Source of the DNA: Phytoseiulus persimilis
Lineage: Eukaryota; Arthropoda; Arachnida; Mesostigmata; Phytoseiidae
Direction: 5' to 3'
Assembly: GCA_037576195.1 (NCBI GenBank)
Contig: CM075104.1
Location: 5,152,775-5,216,774, forward strand
DNA length: 64,000 nt
Each line of letters opens with the position of its first letter. Positions within the stretch are counted from its first letter, which is position 1. Below the pieces are notes generated by a model, which did no database searches, was not told the DNA's origin, and worked only from the letters and a program-made list of their open reading frames with translations. A program made the position numbers and the translations under genes. Positions 16,448 to 29,214 of the stretch are shown piece after piece.

Positions 16448-19400
16448 CGTTAGTATCAGTCTGTGTGTTACTCCGCAGCTTTGGAGTTTTAACGAAGCTT
16501 ACAATATGATATTCTAGTCCAGTGGAGCTGTACAGTATTGCTTATGAGACTCTTCGAGCGGGAAGGGATGAGAACCTTCGTCTTCTCGATCTCCTCTACG
16601 GCCAGGAAACTTTCAAAGCGGTGTCCAGCTCATTTCCACAATCAGCTCCGACCCAAGCTTTGAGAATCTCTATGCATGAAATCGTAATCAGACAACTTCG
16701 GAAAGTGTCACATCTCAGTTCACGTTAGGAAGCGTCGCATGAACCATCAGCTACGGGAAGTAGGGAGTCCACTTCCCTTCCCGATTCCACTTCAGAAATA
16801 AACAGGTGCATACTCTGCTTCCAGGATCCGCATTTCGATGAATTATGTAAATCTCGGGGCTCGTTTCATTTGGTGCATATGAATGGCTGATAAAAAGGCT
16901 GCCATTGATAGTTGACGGATACGATGAATGGGGATGTATTGATTGGTTTCATGATAAACTGTATTTTCGCACTGATTTTCTAATTTCCGCGTCAACAGTC
17001 AATAACGCCGCCGTCGGAGCCTAGCAGCCATGGCTTCTAGCAGTGCTCGTCCCATTTCCTGCGGCCGGAACCCCAGACATGCCAAAAAATGGCCATGCAT
17101 TCCGACTCCTAACCATCGGTGAACGTCTCTCGACGCTTCCGACCAAAATCTCCGGTATGAATTTCTTCCACCTAAAACGCGGCTTCGATGTACTGGTCGG
17201 CGCATCAGATTCCTAAGAGGTTGTGTGAGGCCCGTCACACTCCGATCTTGTTGGAGCGCGCTCCCCCGTTTACGGGCTTGGCTGGCGAAAAATCGACTTC
17301 CCCGTCTATTTCCGCCATTTTCGATTGGTTCAAATTCTCGTGCATTAAAGTCTGGCGAAACAGTTTTCCACACTGAGGATTAGAATCGGCAATGGATGTG
17401 CTCATTCTAGCGGTTGGGAAGCCTCGGAATAGAATCGTATAACGGTCCATTTGAAACTGAAACCTGTCGAATGGAGAATACATTGAACTCGTGGTCGAGG
17501 CTGAGGTTGAGGCCGCATGAAGTCGTTCAAGCGACGCCCAACAAGAATGGGGTCTGAGATCTTCATCCTTCATCAGCTAACGACAGCGCAGTATGCTTGT
17601 GACCACCTCACAATGATTCAAGTTGACGGCGAAGATGAGAAAAGTGATTTCCTTCACCAAGGAAAATATGGATGACACGGGGAACACCATGTGGTCTGCC
17701 GTAGAGACTCATCGAATATCGCTAGAAGTTACCCGTGTTTTCCATAATAAGGAATATCAGGTCTGGTTGAGTTACGGAAGCTGACGTTGGAAACCAGTTC
17801 TCTCAAGGAATCTCAATGTCCCGCTTCTCTCGTGACTCGCACTCTATGTCTGATTCTGAAGACTAGCTGTTTCGCCCCATTCTCCGCAGTGTGTGCCAGA
17901 ATCGTCTTAGTGCGGGTTGCCCGAGGTGCGATCGCTCTTCCCGAATCGTATGCAAAGGCTCAGCTTACGGCAGGCCGTCGCTATCAACTTGACGTGCCCT
18001 CGAGCAGATGAGCAGAAGATCACTAAGCTCAGTGATACTCTTGTTATGGCAGTAGCGCGAGAAAGTGCTGATACTGTACAATTTGCCGTCTACATCGCGA
18101 AAAACATTCAGCTGTACGAAATGCGGAACGGCTATGAGATCTGTCCGAAAGCGGCTGCAACCTTCACGCGGAAAAAAACTTAGCGGGCTCCGCGTCGACG
18201 GCGTGAGGTACACCACCCCGGACTTTCGCCTGGATGCCAGCATAACATAGCTCCAGGCGATCGTCGTCGGTCAAGGCCGCACCAAGAGCCTCCACGATTC
18301 CCGCCCTGCCGGTCGCCTCGGCGCGTGCTCTTTCTGCATCGTCGCTGCGCTCCCTGGCGCGCCACTGTTAGAACACGCTCGCTGCCACGCCTGCTCTCGC
18401 CTGTTATTTGGCCACCACCAATTGGTATCCATCGATGGTCTGTTGCATGTTACGCCTGGCTTCCTCCCGGACTCCGGCATAGATGTTTGCGAGCCCATGC
18501 AAACGGGCAGCTCATGTCTGCAAACGTTTTTGATCGTCGCGAGTACCGTTCGCCTCTGAGGCTTCCTTGCGAGCTCATCCAAGCGCCCCACCGATTCGTC
18601 GAGTCCTGGGTCGACTCCCGCAAACGAGTGTACCCGCAGCAGATACTTCGACTACCTTCCGCTGCTTCCGGAGTCAACTGATCGCCCACCCTTCCCAGAG
18701 CCGCGCTCCTGTTCATTCCTTCCACCGGAGCGCCCACAACTGAGGAGCGATCCTCCCCTTTAACTACGTACGACTCCGCCATCGATGCATGATCCGATGA
18801 CTGAGAACGCGCTGTAAAAGAACAGCAAACTAGAAATAGCAAACTGACCTGATCGTTCCGAACGAACACTGCTCAAAGCGAGCTCACTGTAACACATTTA
18901 ACTTTTCTCCCAGAACACACTTTGTGCAGACCCGTCGGCCGATTCTGACCATCTAGGTGTTCGACAAGCATTTCGGGGGCACACACTGGAACGCACTTCG
19001 AGTTCAACCACCAAGGAAGGCCGGAACAACACGTTCCTCTCCCGTGAAGATTCAAAGCGGACGAGCATCGGTGAACTGAAACAGCTGATGAATCAGCAGA
19101 GTCGATCAGAATTCGGAAGTCGAAATTTTCGGGCATGGGCACAAGCGAACTGCTCGAAACCAAAACCAGCAATACTCGCGCGGCGGACCGTTCAGGCTAT
19201 TTTATACACACCGAGGAACCTCCGACTCCGCCCATAATTCCACTCTCTCATGCTGAAGGAGCGCCCCCTTGCATTCTTCGACCGTTCTGCGAACAAACCA
19301 CGATCGGATTCCGACTTTTGGCCGATCGTCGCCCTCCGCGGCGCAGAGTTCGGGGACTGTTGCCGACGTCATCCAATTCCTCGAAAACCGGCGTGCAGGG

Positions 19401-20159
19401 GCATAGTTCGGCGGAGTGCCGCTCGGGACAAAAGTCGGAGATTCCGACGATGCCGCCACCCCCCTGACCCTCAAGCGATGCAGAAAGCTCTTGTGCGTGA
19501 CCACGTGCAGCCGATTATGAGGGAAAGATGCCACAATTTTGGTACGGAGTGTTGAGAGTATATCATCTCATTTCCATCGTGGTTTCGGACTCCATGATGT
19601 ACCTCAGAGTCCAAATCTCCGAGCTTTGGAGGTCGGGAATCCAAGTATGACTAGTTGCTTGTCGATGCTACAACACAACTAGTTCTCTTTGGAGAGGATC
19701 GTGAGATTCGAAAAACGCAACTGACTCGAACTTGAGCATAGATTGGACTCCATAATCTTGAATATCGGAGGACTCTTCTCACAGAGAGCAGAGGTCATCG
19801 CCACCGTCGCGGGAATTCGCAAGCAAATTACCTTGTTCGCTACACTATACATCGAGCCAGTAGCTCTTCATGAGCTGCAGAAGCTCAAGCGAACTCCTCT
19901 CCGCAAGAACATCCCCTCCTCGGGTTGAACAGCTCCCAAGTTTCTGAAGCCGCTCTCGCTCAACTTTGAAACCTCCTCGATTGATGTCGAAATCGTCGGA
20001 TTCGATCATGTGTAAGATTAAGTGTGTGAGCTCCTATGCAGATTCACCCTCCGCACCAATGGAGCCAACGAAAGATTCGACGACGCTGATATGGGATCCA
20101 TCGATCTCCACGTAGCGCACAATCCGGCAATTACGCCATGCGACACGTGTGCATTGCTT
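16448..20159. other. Long stretch without a recognised gene
   Basis: Several ORFs of 60-140 codons occur on both strands but none carries a domain I know. On the minus strand around 18190-18500 one frame reads REEARRNMQQTIDGYQLVVA and later IVEALGAALTDDDRLELCYA, interrupted by stops. It looks like decayed coding sequence of unknown origin. No repeats or RNA genes noticed. Confidence 0.35.
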
Positions 20160-20968
20160 TGAACGACGATGCGAAAAGAAAAAAACCCTGAACCAGATGC
20201 ACGCCCAGATACTCTGGAGCTCTAGCAAATTTGAGCTATCGAGAACATTTTGGAAAGCAGTGGCTGTTGCCAAACTAACTTATGCTAATTGAGTCACGAT
20301 GGCCGATAATGATACTGGACATGCTGAAAGCGCAAATCATCGAAACAGAAACCCTGTGCACGGGCGGACCAGCACAAAGTCAAGTTCAGATGCGACACCT
20401 CGGAATGGAACATGATGAGACTAGAAGAGCACTCCTCGGCATCCACAATCGTCTGCTGAACGAGGAGATCAAAGCCACACAGCACAACGACTGGGTGAAC
20501 GGGATGGCTAGTAAGTCTTCATTAGAATCGTATCGAACGCACAAGGAGTCGAGAACAACAGCCGTTCACATATACGACAATAGTGGGGGGTCAGGCCTCC
20601 TGGCACTTGACAGAGCTGCAGGTCTTCCTACGAAGAAGTATTGGTCCCGTTTCTCCACCAACCCGGAACCGACATGCAACCGATGTGGCATCAGCGCGGG
20701 AACATCAGGTTATGTGAGATTACTCTGTAACGATGCACACCACACGACGGATGACCTCCTAACAAGCCTGGGACTGAACAGGGAGATGAATCGATTTGCC
20801 GTGGAAGCAACAAAACGACTCCTAGAGAAATGGGAGCGTGAAAACATAGGATCCGCTGAGCTTGCTCGCGCCTGGAGTGGAAGGCTGATGTGCATATATA
20901 TTATGTTATATATACACACAGATCCAACTAAAACCATGAAACCAAAAGAACATTCGGCTTATATTTGA
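20160..20968 (+). mobile_element. LINE (non-LTR retrotransposon) 3' end
   Basis: The plus strand reads LSRTFWKAVAVAKLTYAN, like the post-RT region of LINE ORF2 (VWKxVAVPxLTYxNAV). After an in-frame TGA at about 20287 the frame from 20282 continues for 228 residues: WVNGMASKSSLESYRTHKES, then IYDNSGGSGLLALDRAAGL, then a terminal Cys/His unit CNRCGISAGTSGYVRLLC with a following HH, and EATKRLLEKW near the end. This is the usual C-terminal layout of arthropod LINEs. The reverse transcriptase core and endonuclease are not present upstream, so it is a 5'-truncated copy, which is normal for LINEs. I see no clear poly(A) tail. The clade cannot be fixed from this part. Confidence 0.6.
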
Positions 20969-23900
20969 GCGGAATATTACAACAGTATCGCCACCTCCCT
21001 TCTCATCTTCTATAGATCGCAGGCCTTCTGGAATCTTCCAAGAGGGAGGAAGGATTCAGCGCCCCGGTGGTTGGTGAACAGGTGGGGATTCAGAGCGCTC
21101 ATGTGGTTACCGACATCGGAGCACAGGCCGAAGCTACTTAGGGTGAACTCTGTTTTCGGAGAGTTTTCTCTGTAGTCTCAGGGTAATCACGCTCAGAACA
21201 TCACGAATATTAATTCCTCTAGAACCATCTAGCCTCCATCAATGCGATGGATCCGCCGTATGCTGGCGAGTCGAGCTTTTGGAGTCTGTTTTCGATCCGG
21301 TCAGATTCAACCCTCGCTAAGTCGCAGCGATTCATTCAAGCGGTTTTACATCTGATTCCTCGAGCTCTGGGTAGCCTCAATGATCATTCAACGAATTCTT
21401 GAATTCTTTAGGTCCTCGAAAGATATATAGAGCGCTTCTGCATAACTGAACATTCAAATTAAGTTGCTGAGCGAAGCATCGTCGATTGAATCTATTGCAG
21501 GGAACGACCCGAGAACAGTGGTCCTCCCCCCACAATTGTCCTGAGCAACCTCAACGTGCGAGCCGTCGTGGACCACCGGAACTTCCTTCTCGTTTCTCGG
21601 AGCTACCGATGAATGCCGTAGGCCCCTGCGGGCCAATTTGAATCACTGCTCTCACCGGTAGGGGTTCCCGGAGAACAAGATTCCGACAGAGCAGGTTTCC
21701 GAGACGTTAATCCCGGATGCACGTCTGCTGCAGCCGTAGAGTCCATGGCCTGTTTTCAGCTGTTATTGAGGCGAGGTAATCAACTACCATACCATGGAAT
21801 CGAAGCTCCATTATTGGAGCAACCGCTATCGACACCAGACTTGCCGGCTCTGCGCTGGATACATTACACGAGGCAAGCCCTCAGGAGGTCCGTAAGAAGA
21901 ATGGACACACATGTCCGATAGCGGTTGGTAGTCTCAGAGGCTTGGATGGAGAGGTCGCCATTCGCAAGCATAACGGCGCGATACTTGACTTGGTAACCAC
22001 TCATCAATTTGCCTTCGGAGTCGAGAGCGGTTGCGAGGCGGCCGTGTTCGCTGCATCCAGCCTCCTCGGAGTTATCGGAGGCTCCGGAAAGGTTCTGTTC
22101 AGGCGCCGGCACTTTCAACACCATTCCAAGTGACCTCATCCTCACTTCTGCTCACAGGAATTTCTCTGGGTTTCACCCGATTACCCACCAGGCAAACAGG
22201 CTTCCCACCGAGCTGTTTTGGGACGAACAAATCATGCTATCCAGCAAGAGACTTCAAGCCGTCCTTCCCTCTTCTCTATCGCTCTGAACCAGCCCTCGAC
22301 TCAGTGTTGGCTGACATTCAGAGAGTGGAAAAATGTTCCTCTGCGTCTAGTATGGGACTTGACGATGCCAAATGCGAGCTCAGCGGCCTGTCTGATTCGG
22401 ACAGCACTCACAGCGAGCCGACGTTACAATCAGAGCATGCTACCTGATCCCGTTCGGCTTTTAACTAGAGACGAGCTGGAGCTCTTCGGCGCTCCGTTGA
22501 ACGGATCGATGATTCATCGATTGCCGAAAAACGGATCCATGCATATATCAAGCGTATCCATCATTCACGGATTTTTCATCGATGGTAAGCGCTTCGGAAG
22601 CTCCCTCCAATTCTCGTCTCCTGCAGGGAGCTTTGCAGCAGATCATCGGTCCCCTGCTCATTGATCTCATCCATTTTATCCCGACTTCAGATCTGCTAGT
22701 AGGTGGACAGTCGCAGACCACGTATAGTCACCGATTTCTTGCGAATAGACCCCTGTGCTCTGTTGAGCTTATTCGCCATATTCAACTCGATGTCGGAATA
22801 GGTTCTCCGTTTGACTTCCCGAATACACTGGCATTTCCGAGCACTTATTTCGCGGAAGCGCGTCAATCGTAGTATTCAATGCTGATGTGCAGGTTCTGGT
22901 CCTGAATCATCTCTCAGATGTCCTGAGAGGCATTCCGGTTATCAGAGCTCTCAAGTGCTGAAATACTGGTTCGGAATCCGTTGAAAAAACCTTTATCGGA
23001 CTGGATTCATCGCGAGAATGAATCCGACAAGATTCTCCGCAATAACGACACGATCCAGCTCCAGTTCCCTGCCTGTAGCGACAATTAGTTGTAGCCATTT
23101 GAGGGTAGAGTTAGACGCACAAGCGAAGTCAGCCCAACACAGGGAGGAGGCAGAGCGGGAAAAAGGAGAGAGTCTGAAAGGTAGGGATGAAAGAAGGAAC
23201 TCCAGGACCTTGTCGACTGGAGATGCGACCACCGTGTACGCGATTCTGCTGGCGAAAGCTTGTCCGCAGCTGACGAATTCGCGGCGCAGCCGCAAAGGGC
23301 GCTCCAACGGAAGGTTATTTGAATGCTGATGAAGGGAGAAAAGTAAGGAAACAATTGATCCAGCATTGGGAGTGGTGGCTATTCGTATGGCTTGTGTGGA
23401 GCTTGCAATTAATAATCTCAGCTTCGATGTTTCCCGATTCACTGAAGGCACATTTCCTCTGAGCGTGGACGATCGCCCTCTGACTCCAAGCTTTTCGGAA
23501 CGAGCTTTCCTGAGATGGGAGTCAGTACTGCAGTCGAACTGAAGGCCAAGGATGACCGTCGTGACATGCTTGAGAGCTACATTCGCCTATCCCGCGTACT
23601 CGATGCGGGTCGTGACACAGTAACCGTTCGCCGACCAGCACGACCCGAGCTTGCTGGGGAAATGCGAGGAAGGTGAATATTGAATGCCATCTTTCCCTGG
23701 TCAGGATGATCCTCAATGTGGTCGCATGACATGACGTGGTCGATGTCACTCAATACTATGATTTCTCCCTGCGATAGAATCGTTGTGTCCTACAGGGTTG
23801 GCCACCGCTGCTCTAGGCTGCCGGTGCTGGAGGCACATCCGGCTCCGTTGCTAATGCGGTGCAGTCGTTCGGCTCCTTTCAGGCTGCGCTGACATGAAGC

Positions 23901-26900
23901 CGGAATCTTCCGTCAGTGAGTAGACCAGAAGCTCCGGATGTATTTACGGACAATTTTGAATTCCGACCTGGCAGCTGACCTCCCTTGGATCCTTTCCTCA
24001 AATATTTGTGCCTATTCAAGTCTCTGGCTACGAGATACACCATTGCCAACGTAGCAGCACGAATGGACTCTCAAATGGCGTTTTGAACTCGAAAATCCCA
24101 AGCCCGCTGGATTCCTGTCCCGGATGAAGTCTCACAGCCTGAAAGTGTCAAAAAAGCGTCCTGAGTTGGCCCAAAGCGTCGTCAATGACAGCTCAACGCT
24201 GATCTCGCCCTTTGGAATATCGTGATCTCACAAGAGATCTAAACGAAGACCACGGTTATCTCCTCCGCATATGGGAATGCTGTTAACGATGGACGCTGTG
24301 TCCTGTGTACGATGCTCCCTCCCCGAAGGCGCGAGCGACAAGACTCCCGATAGGAGGTTAAGCCTGATGTCTCCCGCTCGCTCCGAATAGCGCATGACAT
24401 CTCTTTTCTTCGCAGTTCGCTTCTTTCCCTCACATCTCAATTCGACTTGTATGGAACGAGAGAAGCTCTTAACTTGCTTGAAGCTCGATCACTCTCTAAG
24501 AATAGCGCTAAAAACTGACGAAATCGCGATGACATCGCCGGAAAGTTTGAACCTCCGTGGCTCAGATATCAGAAAATATCGCCTCGCCGCCACAGCAGAG
24601 TGAGCCCAAGCTCTTAGTTTTGAATCGACCACTCGATGAAAGACTCGCGGAGGGAGCTTCCTTCCTATACCATTCGAAGTAGTCGGCAGGAATTAAGATC
24701 GTTTCGTGTCGACAAAGCTCCTCTTCGACCCTGCCAAACGCAAGGTTGGCGGGCAGCCAGGATCACCCTTTGGTTGGGAAGCATTATCCCAGTTCGACTC
24801 GCAACACGAGCGCAGAGAGCGAAGCGATCATCCAGTGAGTCTCATTCCGATACTCGCAGTTATCGCTGAAAATCTAACTTTCTTCGTTTGCTTCGGTGAA
24901 TTCGTTGTCAGATAATGGAGGAGCGCACTTCCGATTCTGTGAGAGCCCCTTCCTTTCCCCAGATGTGGGAAGTGACCGTTGGAGGCATGGCACGCCGCAT
25001 CGTAGCAGTCCAGTATGCATGAGATGTACTGTCATTGTTGGTCGGATTGATGAGCATCACTCACAAGTGTGCGTAGCTAACCTATTCATCGTCCAGGTTG
25101 TGCAAGAAAAGAGAGCTCAGTTGATTATGCGACCCGCTAGCTGCAGCTAACACAGCTTTCAAAAAGGGAGAAACATCAAACCCTCGGTTTGTGAGGCTCG
25201 CTTATAGCCATGATTCTCCCATTTGTCAGTTTTCAACACTCTTGATCTTCATTGAGTAGTTTGTGAAATTGCCTGGCTCTGGAGGTATGAAGAGTCTGCT
25301 CGGCCGTGATAATCGCTTTTGTCTCTTCACTCTGCTCGAGACGAAGCTTTCCCGCGGAGGTCGTGCAGGTGTAGCACAAGTCAATCCAAAAGTTGACGAA
25401 CGCAAGATCATATTCGGAAAAGGGGATCCAATGAAACGTTCGCAGTCGACTCCGGAGTTTCGATGCTCTCCGAGAAACAAAGAATGCATCTTCACACTGC
25501 TCAACGAGCTCACCAGATGTTTCCGATGGGAGTCCTTCCAGGACGAAAACTCTTTTACATCACGTATCTTACTACGTAGATGAATCCGTTGGCGCCCACA
25601 CAGAGCGTGCAGCGCACCCGGATAGCATTCCGGTCCTTGGAAGTTCTGTCTGTGGAATTGCTACGCGGATGTCGAGGTCGAGAGGCAGAAGTTGGATCAT
25701 AACAGGCTCCGAAAGCTCGATTACTCGATGTGCCATACGAAAGTTTCAACCCACAGTTCTGACGCCGCAGTTGCGGGCGGCCCTTGGCTTGCGATCCTGA
25801 TTTTGCGGGCTTTTGCGAACCCCAGTCGAATCGAGAGTTCCGATTCAGTTTCTGCTGAAAACATATTGGAGAAGGATGCTGAGGAGACTCGGAGCGTTGC
25901 AGTGGAACCTGAGAAATCCACCAAAAGGTGGTAGAACCAGGAAGTACTTCATCCCACCAAATGAGCCGATTTCCAAACACCATAATGGTCGGTTCTATCA
26001 CGCCGAAGTTTCCCGAATCATATACCCGGGTAACAATGGGATGGCGAAGGCGAACGTAGATTTCAATAGATCGTCCCGTTGTTCATTTCCAAGCTCGCTG
26101 ATCGTGAAGCAGTCTGGATCAGGCTCACCGTCCTCCTGCCGATCGTGCGCTCGGGGCTTTCATTGGAGGCCGGTTCCCTCGAAACCAACGAAAATGGACT
26201 AATCGCCGTTCCGAGTCGAGCGCCTCATATGCTCTCCATATTCCGGATGGAAAAAAATTCGAAAATTTACGGAGTTGTCCGAGAAAGTACAAAAAGCAGC
26301 TGGAATGCTCCTGGACGGTTGAGCAATCGAACAGTCTGTGATTCCGCCGGTTGTTGAACGTATCCGATCGAGTTTGAATTTCGGACCGATGGAGAACCTG
26401 ATATCCTAGCTCGGTCTCCACCTCACGTGCAGATTCGCTTCCGAGCGTTCACGTTGCGACGTAACTTCCGTCGCACCACCTCAAGCGAGAGGTGGTTCGT
26501 TGGTGATTGAAACTACGAGCTCAATCTCGAGACGGTTGATCGTATTTGAGGGTCGCACTAATACGCGAGCCCGGAATCGCTGGACTCGGACGGATCGGAT
26601 ACGGGTCGGGATCTCAAAATCTCGGTTTCTGAGCTAGTGATATCCAGAATCGTAATCCACGCAAATACTGAGGCAAGGATCTGGCTTCTCCCGCGCTCTC
26701 GGCAGGAATTGTGGACCCGGATTCGGACTCGCGAGTACGACAAGTCCGGACCGGCGAGTCTGACGTGTCCAAGAAATACGGGCTTGTCGGAAGAACGAGT
26801 TACCGGAGCACGGTTGACGCAGCATTCCAATGGCTCGGAAGTCTAGGCAACGGAAACCTGCGCGAGGTCCAGGAGCCCATCGTCAAGAAAATAAGCGTCG

Positions 26901-28472
26901 CTGCTCTTAGCAGCTCGATCGCTAAACCTGCTCTGGAAATAGATTTTGGCTATGATGTCACTCCCGAGCAATGAGCGCCGAAAATCCAGCTTTTGGGGAC
27001 CACGGTCCTCGGGGAATGCTTCCGCTAAGTATCTTGGTATCATCAGATATCGCGAATCTCTACTTACGCCTAACAATGCGCCTGTGTTCCTATGATTGAC
27101 CACAAATGCTTCATAAGAACACGAACATAACTGTATTGAGGGATTCCATAGCTCTGAAAGATGGTGTCAACCGGTTCCGTCCTCTAGCGAATGACTCCGA
27201 AAATCTCCGTGAGATTGATGAGTGAGCTTGATGGGTGCGTCTTGTACGAGGCTCTCGCGATTCCCTTCGGAGCTCAGCTGGATATACCATTCGTTTCACA
27301 ACTTGTTCGACAACTCACAACTGACCGTCGAATATACTTTCCGAACACAAGTTACCAAGAATATAACCTGCACACAAGTGCACGTCATGATTCAATCGAG
27401 CCGAAACATCCTGCTGAAATTCTCCTCCAAAGACTGCTCTTTCCGCACATGGGCCTTGATTGCTTCGAAACTCACTCCGACCAGTTTCCCCACGACGTTG
27501 AACCACTGTCCAATATGATCCGCCTGAAACAACGACTTCGTCAGAACATTACAGGAGTTTCGGAGCGTTTATGCCGGCTCTGGCTGGAAACCACCCCCGG
27601 AAATGAGGTCGGAAGATCTCTGTAGTGCATTCTTGAAACTTTTGGAAAGGAAATCAACTCCCGAAAATCTTATGGGAGCGAGACCCTTCAGGGGAGCGAT
27701 CGCCCTCCCTCGATTTTTCTCAGGGCGACACACCAGGTGCCCCCCCTTGATAGCGACTTTTTCTTATCTTCTCTCTGAAACCATGACTCGGCCGAACCGG
27801 ATTCCTAGGAATCAGTGAAGCACTAGGAAGCTAGAAGGAAGAGCTCCATATTCCTCCTCTCTCACTCGCAACTCAGCTCGATACTACCACAGTTAAGTCG
27901 AATCAGAGTGGACTGCACAGTCGATTCAAAAGGAACCAAAGCGATAACTTGATATCGAAAGCTGAGTTCGGCGGCGAGCGTCTTATCCTGTGATTCACGT
28001 TCGTAGAGAAAAACAGGAATGAAGAAACTCAACATGGGCGTTGGAGGCTGCCCTCGGTGACAAGTCATCGATCTCTCTCCGTTGCAATCCACTGCACCGT
28101 CCTCTGCGATCAGTATGTTACCGACGTCAGGACGGGAATCATTGAGTTGAAACTCCGGGCGTATTATCACCCTGGTATGGTGGGACTCTCGGCGAGATTA
28201 GAACTTTCAAACTCAATTTCGTCACGGTCTGAAAGACCCTCTAAGTTCCATTACAGAGAAAACATCGAGCGTTAACCTTAGCTCGATAAAACTCTGCCAC
28301 CATTGAGCCGATCGGGAGCCGTCAGCTGTAGCTCTTCGCTTAATTTTCTAAAATCGGAACCCAATTTTCCGAGTTATGACTTCCGGATGCAAGGGAGGAA
28401 AAGTCGCAACTTCCTTCGAGAATCCACGGCCGCCCCCTCCTGGGGTCACTCCTTGATCCGCCACTAACCCAC
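20969..28472. other. Long stretch without a recognised gene
   Basis: About 7.5 kb with many short ORFs on both strands and no domain I can name. A few frames are coherent for about 90 residues, for example 26079-26357 plus (FISKLADREAVWIRLTVLL) and 27191-27625 plus, but there is no family match, splice pattern or poly(A) signal to support them. The lower part could contain downstream exons of the MADF gene at 28473-28739. Confidence 0.3.
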
Positions 28473-28739
28473 CTTGACTCGCATTCCGATGAGGTATGAT
28501 GCAATGATTTTCCGCAGGACGAACTTGTAGCGTGCCACCGATTTCACCCAGTAGCCCAACGCGCTTCCACCAGGGATTCCGAAAAAAGCTCCGATTTCTT
28601 CCCATCGAGCGCTTTTGACTTCAATAGCTCCGAACAGCGCATTCTTAGAATCGTACAAGTAAGGAGACTTCTCCACGTAGAAAACCAGCGCCGCTACATT
28701 CAATTTCTTCACGGGCGGTTTCCCGTCAGGCTGCGTCAT
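28473..28739 (-). CDS. MADF-domain protein, first coding exon (partial)
   Basis: The ATG at 28739 opens an 89-codon exon. It contains a MADF/Myb-SANT-like DNA-binding module: VAALVFYVEKSPYLYDSKNA, then ARWEEIGAFFGIPG, then ALGYWVKSVARYKFVLRKI. This fits the MADF pattern of 'LIxxVxxxPxLWD', 'WxxIAxxLG' and 'xxWxxLRxxYxR'. MADF proteins bind DNA as transcription regulators or derive from transposase-associated ORFs. The exon ends at GTCAAG followed by GTGGGT, a good donor at 28472 in phase 0. I could not place the next exon. The gene is divergent from CACYBP with 475 bp between the start codons. The split Trp of classical MADF (LWD) is Tyr here (LYD). Confidence 0.55.
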
Positions 28740-29214
28740 AATCTGTCATGGAATTCGTGGACTCGGAGTTCTCGTCGAGTCTGACAGCTGGGGAACGTTC
28801 TTTCCTCGAGTTTGTTTACCCTATCCAAATTTGAATACTGCCGCCGCTCCGGGCTGTGGATCCCGCCGTGTGACAAGTGGAGTCTTCTTATCTTTTCACC
28901 TGGCGTTTCAAATCCGAAATGCAAATCAGGAATGTTTGGATTGGGAACAGTCATAGGAGCGACGCAGGAGGGAATCCGTCCTAATTTTCCCCGATTCGGA
29001 CCGACTTTCGCGATCTTGATGTCATAGCGATGAAGCCCTCCAGCGCTCGCCACCGGCGAACGATTCCTCCGTGAAGGAATCGTTCTCACTGGGATCCTCT
29101 CCCCCAACGCAGGACTCTCTTACTAGAAAATTCTACCGAAAAGTGTGCGCGCTTTGGAAACGTTCTCTCGTCTGAATCCGGGATTGTTGAATCAAACGCC
29201 TGGAAAACTTCAAT
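28740..29214. promoter_or_regulatory. Divergent promoter region between the MADF gene and CACYBP
   Basis: 475 bp separate the two outward-facing start codons, so promoter and 5' UTR elements of both genes must lie here or nearby. I see no clear TATA box. An 11-bp perfect inverted repeat lies at 29058-29085. One long open frame on the minus strand through this region has no domain and is probably chance. Confidence 0.4.
29058..29085. repeat. Perfect 11-bp inverted repeat with 6-nt loop
   Basis: The arms gaacgattcct (29058-29068) and aggaatcgttc (29075-29085) flank a ccgtga loop. It lies in the divergent promoter region about 130 bp upstream of the CACYBP ATG. It could be a dimer-binding site or a hairpin in a 5' UTR; the sequence does not say which. 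Confidence 0.6.

Noticed and set aside
18180-18869. Minus-strand gene with a 37-bp intron
   Set aside because: The would-be intron is too short to be spliced normally and the downstream frame has several stops. It could be decayed coding DNA but is not a supported gene.
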